From Accumulibacter sp. (GTDB lineage: Bacteria; Pseudomonadota; Gammaproteobacteria; Burkholderiales; Rhodocyclaceae), in the NCBI GenBank assembly GCA_024235695.1, contig JACKLX010000001.1, positions 248,001 to 312,000 on the forward strand: DNA of 64,000 nucleotides, written 5' to 3'. Under the pieces are notes generated by a model. It was not told the origin of the DNA. It did not search any database and was given only the letters and a program-made list of their open reading frames with translations. The position numbers and the translations under genes are program-made. This document shows, in pieces, positions 1 to 8,145 of the stretch (its first letter is position 1; each line of letters starts with the position of its first letter).

Positions 1-1350
1 GAGCAGGAAACCGTGCACCATCTGGCGGGCGCCAAAAGCGTCCTCGATGGTGGTGGTCATTGCCAGAGCGTTGCCCCGGGGGTCCACGATGCTGATATGC
101 GAGGTGCCGTACTCGACCTGTTCCGGCATCGAGGAGTAGTCCGTGGTGGCGGGCCAGGGCGTGCCTGGCGTCGCGACCTTCATGCTCTGCGGCCCGATCA
201 GCCGTGCCCGTTCGGCGAGGTATGCCGGACGGATCAGTGATTGCCAGCTGCCGGCCGGCGCGGCGACGAAATCGGGGTCGGCAACGTACCTGGCGCGATC
301 AGCGAAAGCCAGACGCGATGCTTCAGTGTAGTAGTGCATCCACAACGGATTGTCGATGCGCAGGAAGCGCGCTTCGGTATCGTTCAGGATGCCGAGGATC
401 TGGTCGATGGCGATCGCCCCCGAACCTGGCGGCGGGAAACCGCAGATCCGGTAGCTGCGCATCTGCCGGGTTGCCCGCGGTGCATAGTCGGTACAAAACG
501 GTGACCGCCGCCTGGCCTGGTACGCCGCCATGTCGTCCAGGCTCAGCTGGCCGGGATTATCGGGATGATCGCGTACCCGCTCGACGATGGCCTGCGCGAT
601 CTCGCCTTCGTAGAATGCCCGCGAGCCTTCGGCGGCGATCCGCCGCAGGACATCTGCCAGTTCGCTGTTGCGCAGCAGGCTGCCAACCGCACGTGGTTCG
701 CCGTCGCGCTCGTAGAAGTAGGGGCCGGCCTTTGGATCCTTGCGCAGATGGCGGTCGGTCCTGAGCAGGGTGTACAGGCGCAGGCTGACCGGAAAGCCTT
801 CTTCCGCCAGCTCGATCGCCGGTTCGAAGAGACGCTCCCAGGGCAGCTTGCCGTACTCGGCGTGCGCCATTTCGAGCATTCGCACGGTCCCCGGAACGCC
901 GACCGCACGGCCACCGACGACGGCCTCGCGAAAGGCCATCGGCTTGCCGTCGGGCTTGAGGAACAGCGTCTCGCTGACCGCCGCCGGTGCCGTCTCGCGC
1001 CCGTCGAGCGCGACGACCTCGCGACCATCGTAGTGGAGCATGAATGCGCCGCCGCCGATACCGCTCGACTGCGGCTCGACCAGCGTCAGGACCATCTGCA
1101 CGGCGATCGCCGCGTCGACCGCCGAACCGCCGGCCTTGAGGATTGCCAGTCCCGCTTCACTTGCCAGCGGATGCGCGGATGCGACGGCGAATTTCTCGCC
1201 GCGCCAGCCAGGCTGCGTTACCGACCCCGAAGTACCCTCTGGCTGGCGCCAGTCGGTGCCGCCCGGGACGGCCGGCGGGGCCATCGATGGGGCGTGCGAG
1301 CAGCCGCCGGCCAGCAATGCGGCAAGCAGAACGGTATGGAAAAGTTTCAT
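1..1350 (-). CDS. ggt: gamma-glutamyltransferase, 3' end cut by window
   Basis: Reading left from the ATG at 1348-1350, the frame is open to the window edge (450 codons). The N-terminus MKLFHTVLLAALLAGGC looks like a lipoprotein signal with the lipid-bearing cysteine at residue 17, so an envelope location is likely. The body carries gamma-glutamyltransferase features: a KAGGSAVDAAIA segment, SSGIGGGAFML, and near residue 416 the TSHISIVD segment. In this family that Thr becomes the N-terminal nucleophile after autocleavage into large and small subunits. The family hydrolyses or transfers the gamma-glutamyl group of glutathione. Most of the small subunit lies outside the window. It is divergent from the RND operon, with 147 bp between the two start codons. 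Confidence 0.9.
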   Translation of the reverse strand, partial: MKLFHTVLLAALLAGGCSHAPSMAPPAVPGGTDWRQPEGTSGSVTQPGWRGEKFAVASAHPLASEAGLAILKAGGSAVDAAIAVQMVLTLVEPQSSGIGGGAFMLHYDGREVVALDGRETAPAAVSETLFLKPDGKPMAFREAVVGGRAVGVPGTVRMLEMAHAEYGKLPWERLFEPAIELAEEGFPVSLRLYTLLRTDRHLRKDPKAGPYFYERDGEPRAVGSLLRNSELADVLRRIAAEGSRAFYEGEIAQAIVERVRDHPDNPGQLSLDDMAAYQARRRSPFCTDYAPRATRQMRSYRICGFPPPGSGAIAIDQILGILNDTEARFLRIDNPLWMHYYTEASRLAFADRARYVADPDFVAAPAGSWQSLIRPAYLAERARLIGPQSMKVATPGTPWPATTDYSSMPEQVEYGTSHISIVDPRGNALAMTTTIEDAFGARQMVHGFLL

Positions 1351-1461
1351 GGCCGGAATCGATTGGGCAGACCCGCGCTTTGTCTCATTCATGGCGGTCG
1401 GGCGTCAAGAGGGAACGCCACGGGCAGGCGATCAAGGGGCACGCTGGCCGATCGCGGACTC

Positions 1462-1490
1462 TTGTTTTCCTTCGTATATCAGGATATGCT
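1462..1490 (+). promoter_or_regulatory. promoter of the RND efflux operon with overlapping palindrome
   Basis: TTGTTT (1462-1467), a 17-bp spacer and TATGCT (1485-1490) form a good sigma70-type promoter. The palindrome ATATC-AG-GATAT (1476-1487) overlaps the -10 region, where a repressor would block RNA polymerase. The -10 ends only 7 bp before the ATG at 1498, so the transcript would start at or next to the start codon. Confidence 0.5.
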
Positions 1491-1497
1491 TATAGAC

Positions 1498-2520
1498 ATG
1501 ACGAAAGACCGCCGACCCCGTAATTGCCGCTGGCAGGCGCTGCTCGCCGTGCTGGCCAGCGCTGCTGCCCTTGCCGCGCACGCGCAAACCCTGCCGACGG
1601 TGGTCGTCGCGCCGCATGCGGTCGAGCTGACGCTGCCTGCCGAAGCGCTGGTCGAGGCGGTCAAGCAGGCGACCGTGGCGGCACAGGTCTCCGGGCGCGT
1701 CGTCGAAGTCCGCGTCGACGCCGGCCAGGCGGTACGCAAGGGCGATCTGCTGATGAGGATCGATGCGCGCGAAGCGAGCGAAGCGGCGGCTGGCGCTTCC
1801 GCCCAGTACGGCAATGCCCGCGCCCACTACCAGCGCACGCTGCAGCTGCGCCAGCAGGGCTTCGTCAGCCAGGCAGCGGTCGATCAGGCAAAGGCCGATC
1901 TCGACGTCGCGGCGGCGGCGCGCGGACAGACCAGCGTCAACGTCGCGCACGCGACGGTACGCGCACCGATCTCCGGAATCGTCGGCGAGCGGCTGACCGA
2001 ACTCGGCGAAATGGCGACACCCGGCAAGCCGCTGCTGACCATCCACGATCCGGACGGTCTGCGTGTCACCGCCAGCGTCCCGCAATACCGGCTGGCGCAG
2101 ATGCGTGCCGTCAGCCGGGCGACGGTGGAGTTTCCCGAGCTCGGCAAGCGGGTCAATGCCACCAGCGTCACCGTGCTGCCGACCGCCGACGCCGCGACGC
2201 ACGTCTCGGCTGTGCGCGTCGGCCTGCCAGGCGAAATCGGCGACGTCGTTCCCGGCATGCACGCGCGGGTGCAGTTCGTGCTCGGCCAGACGACCAGACT
2301 GACCGTGCCGCAGAGCGCAATCGTCCGCCGCGGTGCGGTCACCGCAGTCTATGTCGAGAAGCAAGACGGCTCGCTCGGCCTGCGCCAGTTGCGCCTCGGC
2401 GAGCCGGTCGGCGACGACGAGGTCGAGGTACTGGCCGGACTGCGCGCCGGCGAGCGCGTTGCGCGAGATCCGGTGAAAGCGGCAGTCGAGCTCAAGTCGG
2501 CCCGCCGCACTGGCCGGTAG
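1498..2520 (+). CDS. RND efflux membrane-fusion (periplasmic adaptor) protein
   Basis: A 340-residue HlyD/AcrA-type adaptor that would join an inner-membrane RND pump to an outer-membrane channel. A signal peptide runs to about residue 27 (ending AHAQ). Next come a biotinyl-lipoyl-like half-motif (AQVSGRVVEVRVDAGQAV), a short alpha-helical hairpin, the second half-motif (VRAPISGIVGERL), a beta-barrel region and a C-terminal membrane-proximal domain. The frame is open far upstream, but the ATG at 1498 is chosen because it starts the signal peptide. An alternative ATG at 1486 lies inside the predicted -10 box. No Shine-Dalgarno sequence precedes it. The permease starts 3 bp after the stop codon. 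No outer-membrane factor is encoded here. Confidence 0.88.
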   Translation: MTKDRRPRNCRWQALLAVLASAAALAAHAQTLPTVVVAPHAVELTLPAEALVEAVKQATVAAQVSGRVVEVRVDAGQAVRKGDLLMRIDAREASEAAAGASAQYGNARAHYQRTLQLRQQGFVSQAAVDQAKADLDVAAAARGQTSVNVAHATVRAPISGIVGERLTELGEMATPGKPLLTIHDPDGLRVTASVPQYRLAQMRAVSRATVEFPELGKRVNATSVTVLPTADAATHVSAVRVGLPGEIGDVVPGMHARVQFVLGQTTRLTVPQSAIVRRGAVTAVYVEKQDGSLGLRQLRLGEPVGDDEVEVLAGLRAGERVARDPVKAAVELKSARRTGR

Positions 2521-2522
2521 CG

Positions 2523-5500
2523 ATGGCGGTGATGGGTATCTCCGGCCGTATCGCCGCGTACTTCGCCAACTCGCAGATGACGCCGCTGCTGGCCCTGGTG
2601 GCCTTGCTGATGGGCGCCTTTGCGACGCTGGTAACGCCACGCGAGGAAGAGCCGCAGATCGACGTGACCATGGCCGACGTCTTCATTGCCTTCCCCGGCG
2701 CGACCGTGCAGGACGTCGAGAAGCTGGTGGCGACGCCAGCCGAACAGGTCCTGGCGCGGATGTCCGGCGTCGAGCACGTGTACTCGGTATCGCGGCCGGC
2801 GATGGCGGTAGTCACGGTCCAGTTCGCCGTCGGCATCAAGTACATGGACGCGGTGGTGCGCCTGTACGACACGGTCAACTCGAACCGCGACTGGCTGCCG
2901 CAGAATCTCGGCGTTGGCGAGCCGGTGGTCAAGCCACGAGGCATCGACGACGTGCCGATCGTCTCGCTGACTTTCTGGACCGCCGACCCGGAGCGCTCGG
3001 CATTCGACCTGCAGCAGGTGGCGCGGGCCGCCGAAGTCGATTTCAAACGAATCCGGGGAACGCGCGACGTATCGACGCTGGGCGGTCCCGATCATGTCGT
3101 GCGGGTGCAGATGGACAGCGAGCGGATGAACGCCCACGGCGTCACGCCCCAGGATCTGGCCGCCGTGCTGCGACTCGGCAACACCCGCGAGTCTTCCGGA
3201 AAGCTGGTTGCCGACAACCGCGAAGTACTGGTCGAGACCGGCAGCTACCTCGAGTCGGCAGCCGATGTCCGGCAACTGGTGGTCGCTGTGGGCGGCAAGG
3301 CCGGCGAACGCAAACCGGTATTCGTCGGCGACGTCGCGCGCGTCGAGGACGGTCCGGATCAGCCACAACGCTATGTCTGGTTCGGTAATCGCGACGGCGA
3401 GTTTCCGGCGGTGACCGTGCAGGTGTCCAAGAAGCCGGGGGTCAATGCCGCCGACGTCGCCAGCGCGGTGATCGCCCGCGCCGAGTCCTTGAAGGGGACG
3501 CTGATCCCCGAGGGCGTTGAGGTCGCGACGACGCGCAACTACGGCCAGACAGCGACCGACAAGGCCGAGAAACTGATCGGCAAGCTGGTCTTCGCCACCG
3601 CTTTCGTCGTTCTGCTGGTGTTCTTTGCGCTCGGCCGGCGCGAGGCTCTGATCGTCGGCGTCGCGGTCAGCCTGACGCTGGCAGCGACGCTGTTCGCGTC
3701 GTGGGCATGGGGTTTCACGCTCAACCGCGTTTCGCTCTTTGCCTTGATCTTCTCGATCGGCATCCTGGTCGATGACGCCATCGTGGTCGTCGAGAACATT
3801 CACCGCTGGCAGGCGCTGCAGCCCGACAAACCTTTGCTCGAGATCATCCCGCTGGCGGTCGATGAAGTCGGCGGACCAACGATCCTGGCGACCTTCACGG
3901 TGATCGCCGCGCTGCTGCCGATGGCTTTCGTGAGCGGCCTGATGGGCCCGTACATGAGCCCGATTCCGATCAACTCGTCGCTCGGCATGTTCATTTCGCT
4001 GGCTGTTGCCTTCGTCGTCACACCCTGGCTGGCGGCACGGCTGCTGGCCGGCAGGCCGCACGGCGCGGCGGCCGCTGACGGCACGCGGCCAGCGGGCCGG
4101 CTCGAACGCTTGTTTCGCCGTCTGCTGACACCGTTCCTCGATCCACAGCGAGGCTCGACAGCGCGGCGCTGGCTGCTGTTGGCGATCGTCCTGCTGATCG
4201 CCGGGTCGCTGGCGCTGGCGGCGCTGCAACTGGTGGTGCTGAAGATGCTGCCCTTCGACAACAAGAGCGAATTTCAGGTCGTTCTCGACATGCCGGTCGG
4301 CACGCCACTCGAGGAAACGGCGCGGGTGCTGCACGAACTCGGTGCCGAGCTGGCCAAGGTGCCCGAAGTCAGCGATTACCAGGCCTACGCCGGTACGGCC
4401 GGGCCGATCAATTTCAACGGTCTGGTGCGCCAGTATTACCTGCGCGCCGCGCCGGAGCTCGGCGACCTGCAGGTCAACCTGGTCGACCACAGGCAACGCG
4501 CACGCCAGAGTCACGAAATCGCCGTGTCGGTTCGCGATGCCGTCGAAGCGATCGGCAGGCGCGCCGGCGGCAACGCCAAGGTAGTCGAGGTGCCGCCCGG
4601 GCCGCCGGTACTTTCGCCGATCGTCGCCGAGGTCTACGGGCCGGACTATCGCGGTCAGATGGCGGTTGCCGGGGAGATCCGCAGGGTGCTCGAAGCGACG
4701 CCGGACCTCGTGGCAATCGACGACACGGTGAGTGCCGCTGGCCGGCGCACGGTCCTGCACGTGCTGCAGAACAAGGCGGCGCTGCTCGGGGTGGCACAAA
4801 GTGACGTGGTCGACGTGGTGCGCATGGCACTCGCCGGCGACGACGTCACGCCGCTGCGCAACAGCGGCTCGAAGTACGAGATTCCGGTACGCCTGACCTT
4901 GCCTGCCGAGCAGCACGGTTCGCTCGACGAACTGCTCAAGCTCCGCGTCCGCTCGCGCGAGGGACTTCTGGTGCCGGTCTCCGAGCTGGTCGAGGTGCGC
5001 CAGCTGGGGCGCGAACAGTCGATCTACCACAAGGACCTGCTACCGGTGGTTTACGTCGTCGCCGACATGGGCGGCAAGCTCGATTCGCCGCTCTACGGAA
5101 TGTTTGCCGCGCGCGCGGAAATCGCCGGTCGCGCCCTTGACGGCGTTGATCATGGCGCCGGCACGCTCGGCGAGTGGTTCATCCGGCAACCGCCGGCACC
5201 CGACACCGCTTACAGTATCAAGTGGGACGGCGAGTGGCAGGTGACCTACGAAACTTTCCGCGACATGGGCATCGCCTACGGTGTCGGGCTGATCCTGATC
5301 TATCTGCTGGTCGTCGCGCACTTCAAGAGCTACCTGGTGCCGCTGATCATCATGGCGCCGATCCCGCTGACGATCATCGGCGTGATGCCCGGGCACGCGC
5401 TGCTGCATAGTCAATACACCGCCACCTCGATGATCGGCATGATCGCGCTGGCCGGTATCATCGTCCGCAATTCGATCCTGCTGGTCGACTTCATCGCGCA

Positions 5501-5741
5501 GCAGGTCGACCAGGGAATGGCCTTTCGCGAAGCGATCATCCAGTCGGCGGCGGTACGCGCCAAGCCGATCGCCCTGACCGCGCTGGCGGCGATGCTTGGC
5601 GCGCTGTTCATCGTCGACGACCCGATCTTCAACGGGCTGGCGATCAGCCTGATCTTCGGCATCCTCGTTGCCACCCTGCTTACCCTGGTGGTGATCCCGG
5701 TGCTTTATTTCACCGCCTTCCGAAAGGAGTACCCGACATGA
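2523..5741 (+). CDS. RND-family efflux permease
   Basis: A 1072-residue inner-membrane proton-driven pump of the AcrB/CzcA superfamily, with normal length and internal duplication. A first helix near residue 20 is followed by a large periplasmic loop with the porter segment FPGATVQDVEKLVATPAEQVL. Helices follow, including GILVDDAIVVVENIHR near residue 415, whose Asp pair is the proton-relay position in this superfamily. A second loop and a second helix bundle complete it. The PREEEPQI segment after helix 1 marks a subgroup whose substrate I cannot assign. ATG 2523 is used; ATG 2532 is an alternative. The stop overlaps the start of the next gene (ATGA), indicating translational coupling. Confidence 0.92.
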   Translation: MAVMGISGRIAAYFANSQMTPLLALVALLMGAFATLVTPREEEPQIDVTMADVFIAFPGATVQDVEKLVATPAEQVLARMSGVEHVYSVSRPAMAVVTVQFAVGIKYMDAVVRLYDTVNSNRDWLPQNLGVGEPVVKPRGIDDVPIVSLTFWTADPERSAFDLQQVARAAEVDFKRIRGTRDVSTLGGPDHVVRVQMDSERMNAHGVTPQDLAAVLRLGNTRESSGKLVADNREVLVETGSYLESAADVRQLVVAVGGKAGERKPVFVGDVARVEDGPDQPQRYVWFGNRDGEFPAVTVQVSKKPGVNAADVASAVIARAESLKGTLIPEGVEVATTRNYGQTATDKAEKLIGKLVFATAFVVLLVFFALGRREALIVGVAVSLTLAATLFASWAWGFTLNRVSLFALIFSIGILVDDAIVVVENIHRWQALQPDKPLLEIIPLAVDEVGGPTILATFTVIAALLPMAFVSGLMGPYMSPIPINSSLGMFISLAVAFVVTPWLAARLLAGRPHGAAAADGTRPAGRLERLFRRLLTPFLDPQRGSTARRWLLLAIVLLIAGSLALAALQLVVLKMLPFDNKSEFQVVLDMPVGTPLEETARVLHELGAELAKVPEVSDYQAYAGTAGPINFNGLVRQYYLRAAPELGDLQVNLVDHRQRARQSHEIAVSVRDAVEAIGRRAGGNAKVVEVPPGPPVLSPIVAEVYGPDYRGQMAVAGEIRRVLEATPDLVAIDDTVSAAGRRTVLHVLQNKAALLGVAQSDVVDVVRMALAGDDVTPLRNSGSKYEIPVRLTLPAEQHGSLDELLKLRVRSREGLLVPVSELVEVRQLGREQSIYHKDLLPVVYVVADMGGKLDSPLYGMFAARAEIAGRALDGVDHGAGTLGEWFIRQPPAPDTAYSIKWDGEWQVTYETFRDMGIAYGVGLILIYLLVVAHFKSYLVPLIIMAPIPLTIIGVMPGHALLHSQYTATSMIGMIALAGIIVRNSILLVDFIAQQVDQGMAFREAIIQSAAVRAKPIALTALAAMLGALFIVDDPIFNGLAISLIFGILVATLLTLVVIPVLYFTAFRKEYPT

Positions 5742-5983
5742 CAACCGATCGCGCCATACGCATCATGGCCGGCAGCTTCATCCTGATCTCACTCGCCCTG
5801 GGAGCAGAAGCCAGTCCGCTGTTCGTTTCCGGTCACTTCCTGTGGTTCACCGCCTTCGTCGGCGCCAACCTGCTGCAGAGCGGCTTCACGCGCTTCTGCC
5901 CGGCCGAAAGCATCATGGTCAAGCTCGGCATGAAGCGGCTCGACGCGCCGTCTTGCGGCCACCCGGAAATCGGCCAGCGCTGA
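5738..5983 (+). CDS. small DUF2892 (YgaP-type transmembrane) protein
   Basis: An 81-residue protein with two predicted membrane segments (about 8-24 and 28-45). It contains the DUF2892 pattern: an RxxAG start (RIMAG), a GANLLQSGFTRFCP stretch with a cysteine after helix 2, and a short tail with another Cys. In E. coli YgaP this type of domain is attached to a rhodanese domain; here it stands alone. It overlaps the permease stop by 4 bp, so it is the third gene of the RND operon. Its role is unknown. DUF2892 genes often occur in sulfur- or metal-related operons, which hints at the pump substrate but does not prove it. Confidence 0.8.
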   Translation: MTTDRAIRIMAGSFILISLALGAEASPLFVSGHFLWFTAFVGANLLQSGFTRFCPAESIMVKLGMKRLDAPSCGHPEIGQR

Positions 5984-6055
5984 CGCACGGCGTCGGCACG
6001 CCCGTCACCACAGCCCGCAGCGGCAAGCCGGGCCAGCCCAGCCTAGGGTCGCGAA

Positions 6056-7039
6056 CTAGCGCCCGACGTCGACCACCACCCGTCCCCGAACCTTGCCTTC
6101 GAGCAATTCGGCGGCAACGGCAATGGCTTCCGAAAGGCCAATTTCGCGCGTGATCGCGTCGAGGCTGGCGATTTCGAGGTCGCGACCGAGTCGCTCCCAG
6201 GCTTCCTGGCGAACCGGCAGCGGCGCCATCACGCTGTCAATGCCGTAGAGCGTGACGCCGCGCAGGATGAAGGGAGCCACCGTCGCCGGGAAATCCATCC
6301 CGCCGGCAAGTCCACAGGCCGCCACGGCGCCACGATAGCGGGTCGTCGCGCAGGCGTTGGCCAGGGTGTGGCTGCCGACGGTGTCGATCACCCCCGCCCA
6401 GCGTTCCTTGCCGATCGGCTTGCCTGGTGCCGACAGTTCGTTGCGGTCGATGACCTCGCTGGCGCCGAGCGCCTTGAGGTGTTCGCTTTCGGCGACGCGG
6501 CCGGTCGATGCCACCACCCGGTAGCCGAGCTTGGCGAGCAGCGCGATCGCGACGCTGCCGACGCCGCCATTGGCGCCGGTCACCAGAATTTCGCCATCCG
6601 CCGGCTTGACGCCGTGCTTTTCCAGGGCCAGGACGCAGAGCATGGCGGTATAGCCGGCGGTGCCGATGGCCATCGCCTGGCAGGCGGTAAAGCTTTTCGG
6701 CAAGGGCACCAGCCATTCGCCCTTCACCCTGGCCACCTCGGCCAAGCCACCGCAGTGGGTTTCGCCGACCCCCCAACCGTTGAGGACGACCCGGTCGCCG
6801 ACCTTCCAGGCCGGATTCGCGCTGTCGACCACCGTACCGGCAAAGTCGATCCCCGGCACCATCGGAAAGCGGCGGACGACCGGCGACTTGCCGGTGATTG
6901 CCAGGCCGTCCTTGTAATTCAGCGTCGACCACTCGACGCCGACGGTCACGTCAGCCTCGGGCAGCACCGCTTCGTCGATGTCCTGCAATCTTGCCTGGTA
7001 CACGCCGTCGTCTTTGGTAATCAGGATTCCCTTGAACAT
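6056..7039 (-). CDS. acuI: acrylyl-CoA reductase (NADPH), AcuI/YhdH family
   Basis: A 327-residue member of the medium-chain dehydrogenase/reductase superfamily without zinc-site cysteines. It matches AcuI/YhdH throughout: the [19 protein letters not shown] start, PGIDFAGTV, the [11 protein letters not shown] segment, the NADPH-binding [21 protein letters not shown], and a C-terminal GRVVVDV. The family reduces toxic acryloyl-CoA to propionyl-CoA, which connects acrylate, 3-hydroxypropionate and propionyl-CoA metabolism. The start ATG at 7039 is fixed by an AAAGGAG ribosome-binding site 8 bp upstream. It lies 52 bp downstream of the TetR gene on the same strand, so the two are probably co-transcribed. 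It is convergent with the RND operon. Confidence 0.9.
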   Translation of the reverse strand: MFKGILITKDDGVYQARLQDIDEAVLPEADVTVGVEWSTLNYKDGLAITGKSPVVRRFPMVPGIDFAGTVVDSANPAWKVGDRVVLNGWGVGETHCGGLAEVARVKGEWLVPLPKSFTACQAMAIGTAGYTAMLCVLALEKHGVKPADGEILVTGANGGVGSVAIALLAKLGYRVVASTGRVAESEHLKALGASEVIDRNELSAPGKPIGKERWAGVIDTVGSHTLANACATTRYRGAVAACGLAGGMDFPATVAPFILRGVTLYGIDSVMAPLPVRQEAWERLGRDLEIASLDAITREIGLSEAIAVAAELLEGKVRGRVVVDVGR

Positions 7040-7091
7040 GGTGCTTCTCCTTTGCAATGAACAATTGGACTACAGAACCGCACCGCAACCA

Positions 7092-7733
7092 TCAGTGTCG
7101 CGGCAAGGCGGCCAGGAAGAACGCGAAGAAGGCCTGCATCGGTGCGGCGGACCGGCGCAACCTGGCGCGCAGGATCGCTCCTTCCCAGCCCACCCAGAAA
7201 GCGTGCGCCAAGGCCCGACAATCGGCGTCGGCAGCGAGTTCGCCGACAGCGGTTGCGTCGGCCAGGCAGACCACCAGACGGTCTTCCCAGCCAGCCAGGA
7301 TCTCTTCCAGCCGCAGGCGCAGGGCCTCGTCGAGAACGCTGACCTCCTGCCCGAGATTGCCGACCAGGCAACCACGCCTGAAGCCGTGCCGTTCAACTCC
7401 CCGACAGGCGTCGTCGACGAACGCCGCCAGCCGCGTCAGCGGTGTCAGCGCGTCGTTGCCGAAATGGCGGTCGAGTCGGCGCGCGAAGTATTCGGCATAG
7501 CTGTCAAGGGTCGCGGTAACGAAGGCTTCCTTGCTCTCGAAGTAGTGATAGAACGAGCCCTTGGGAACCCCGATCGATTTCAGGACGTCGTCGAGCGCCG
7601 TAGCGCTGACCCCCTGGGTGGTCAACATCTCGATCCCCCGCCGGAGCAGTAACGCCCGGGTGTCGGCGTAGTCAAGGCCGTTGCGCGCCGGCCGGCCGCG
7701 TCGACGGCGAGGAAGGGAGAGTGCTGTCGTCAC
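7092..7733 (-). CDS. acuR: TetR-family regulator, AcuR-like
   Basis: A 213-residue TetR repressor. The N-terminal helix-turn-helix is clear (RGIEMLTTQGVSATALDDVL, then GVPKGSFYHYFESKEAF). The ligand domain contains RRGCLVGNLGQEVS and FWVGWEGAILRAR, segments I associate with AcuR-type regulators, which respond to acrylate or acryloyl-CoA. The position just upstream of acuI supports that reading. I use the GTG at 7731-7733. An upstream in-frame TTG at 7769 would lie inside the -35 element of the promoter, so it is unlikely to be transcribed. With the GTG the mRNA would be essentially leaderless. Substrate assignment is by context and similarity of style only. Confidence 0.78.
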   Translation of the reverse strand: MTTALSLPRRRRGRPARNGLDYADTRALLLRRGIEMLTTQGVSATALDDVLKSIGVPKGSFYHYFESKEAFVTATLDSYAEYFARRLDRHFGNDALTPLTRLAAFVDDACRGVERHGFRRGCLVGNLGQEVSVLDEALRLRLEEILAGWEDRLVVCLADATAVGELAADADCRALAHAFWVGWEGAILRARLRRSAAPMQAFFAFFLAALPRH

Positions 7734-7740
7734 GCGGGAA

Positions 7741-7769
7741 ATATTAGACCGGCCTCCTACAAATGTCAA
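7741..7769 (-). promoter_or_regulatory. near-consensus sigma70 promoter of the acuR-acuI pair
   Basis: On the minus strand TTGACA (7764-7769), a 17-bp spacer and TAATAT (7741-7746) are almost ideal. The expected start of transcription, about 7 bp past the -10, falls at 7733-7734, the first base of the GTG start codon. An AGGAGG sequence lies inside the spacer, upstream of transcription start, so it cannot act as a ribosome-binding site for this transcript. Confidence 0.7.
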
Positions 7770-7779
7770 ACGCCGGCCT

Positions 7780-8145
7780 TCAGCCGCCCGCCCGCTTGAC
7801 CTTGAAGCCTTCCCGGGTGAGCAGCTCGATCAGTCGCTGGCAGTGGTCACCCTGCACCTCGATGACGCCGTCTTTGACGGTGCCGCCCGCGCCGCAGGCG
7901 GTCCGGAGCTTCTTGCCGAGCGCCGCGAGGTCGACGGCATCGAGCGCGGCGCCGCGGATCGCGGTCACAGTCTTGCCACCCCTGCCTTTGCTCTCGCGAC
8001 TGACGCGCACGATGCCGTCGCCAGCGGCACGTGCGACGGCCGGCGCGGCGGCGCAGCAGCAATCGTCGACGGGCCGGCGGCAAAGCGGACACATGCGGCC
8101 GTGGTCGGTGGCATAGACGAGTCCTCCGGCAAGCTGCCTAGGCAT
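7780..8145 (-). CDS. yciH: SUI1/eIF1-like translation factor YciH
   Basis: A 121-residue protein with an N-terminal Cys cluster (MCPLCRRPVDDCCC, probably a small zinc knuckle), a linker, and a C-terminal SUI1 domain. The domain has RESKGRGGKTVTAIRG, LKKLR-type helix residues (LGKKLRTACGAGGTV) and the typical VIEVQGDHCQRLIELL end. In bacteria YciH resembles eukaryotic eIF1 and is thought to influence start-codon fidelity. The ATG at 8145 lies inside the end of glnE (8-bp overlap), so it is probably translated from the glnE transcript. The longer upstream frame overlaps glnE much further and has no conserved sequence. Confidence 0.87.
   Translation of the reverse strand: MPRQLAGGLVYATDHGRMCPLCRRPVDDCCCAAAPAVARAAGDGIVRVSRESKGRGGKTVTAIRGAALDAVDLAALGKKLRTACGAGGTVKDGVIEVQGDHCQRLIELLTREGFKVKRAGG

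Noticed and set aside
4758-4763. CACGTG in the RND permease gene as a parS core
   Set aside because: Flanks do not continue the GTTNCACGTGNAAC palindrome and it is inside coding sequence.
2349-5030. 893-codon minus-strand open frame opposite the RND permease
   Set aside because: Antisense shadow; its Asp/His/Gln-rich sequence is the usual by-product of GC-rich codons on the other strand.
7734-7769. TTG at 7769 as start of the TetR regulator
   Set aside because: It coincides with the -35 hexamer of the promoter, so it would not be transcribed from that promoter, and the added residues are not TetR-like.
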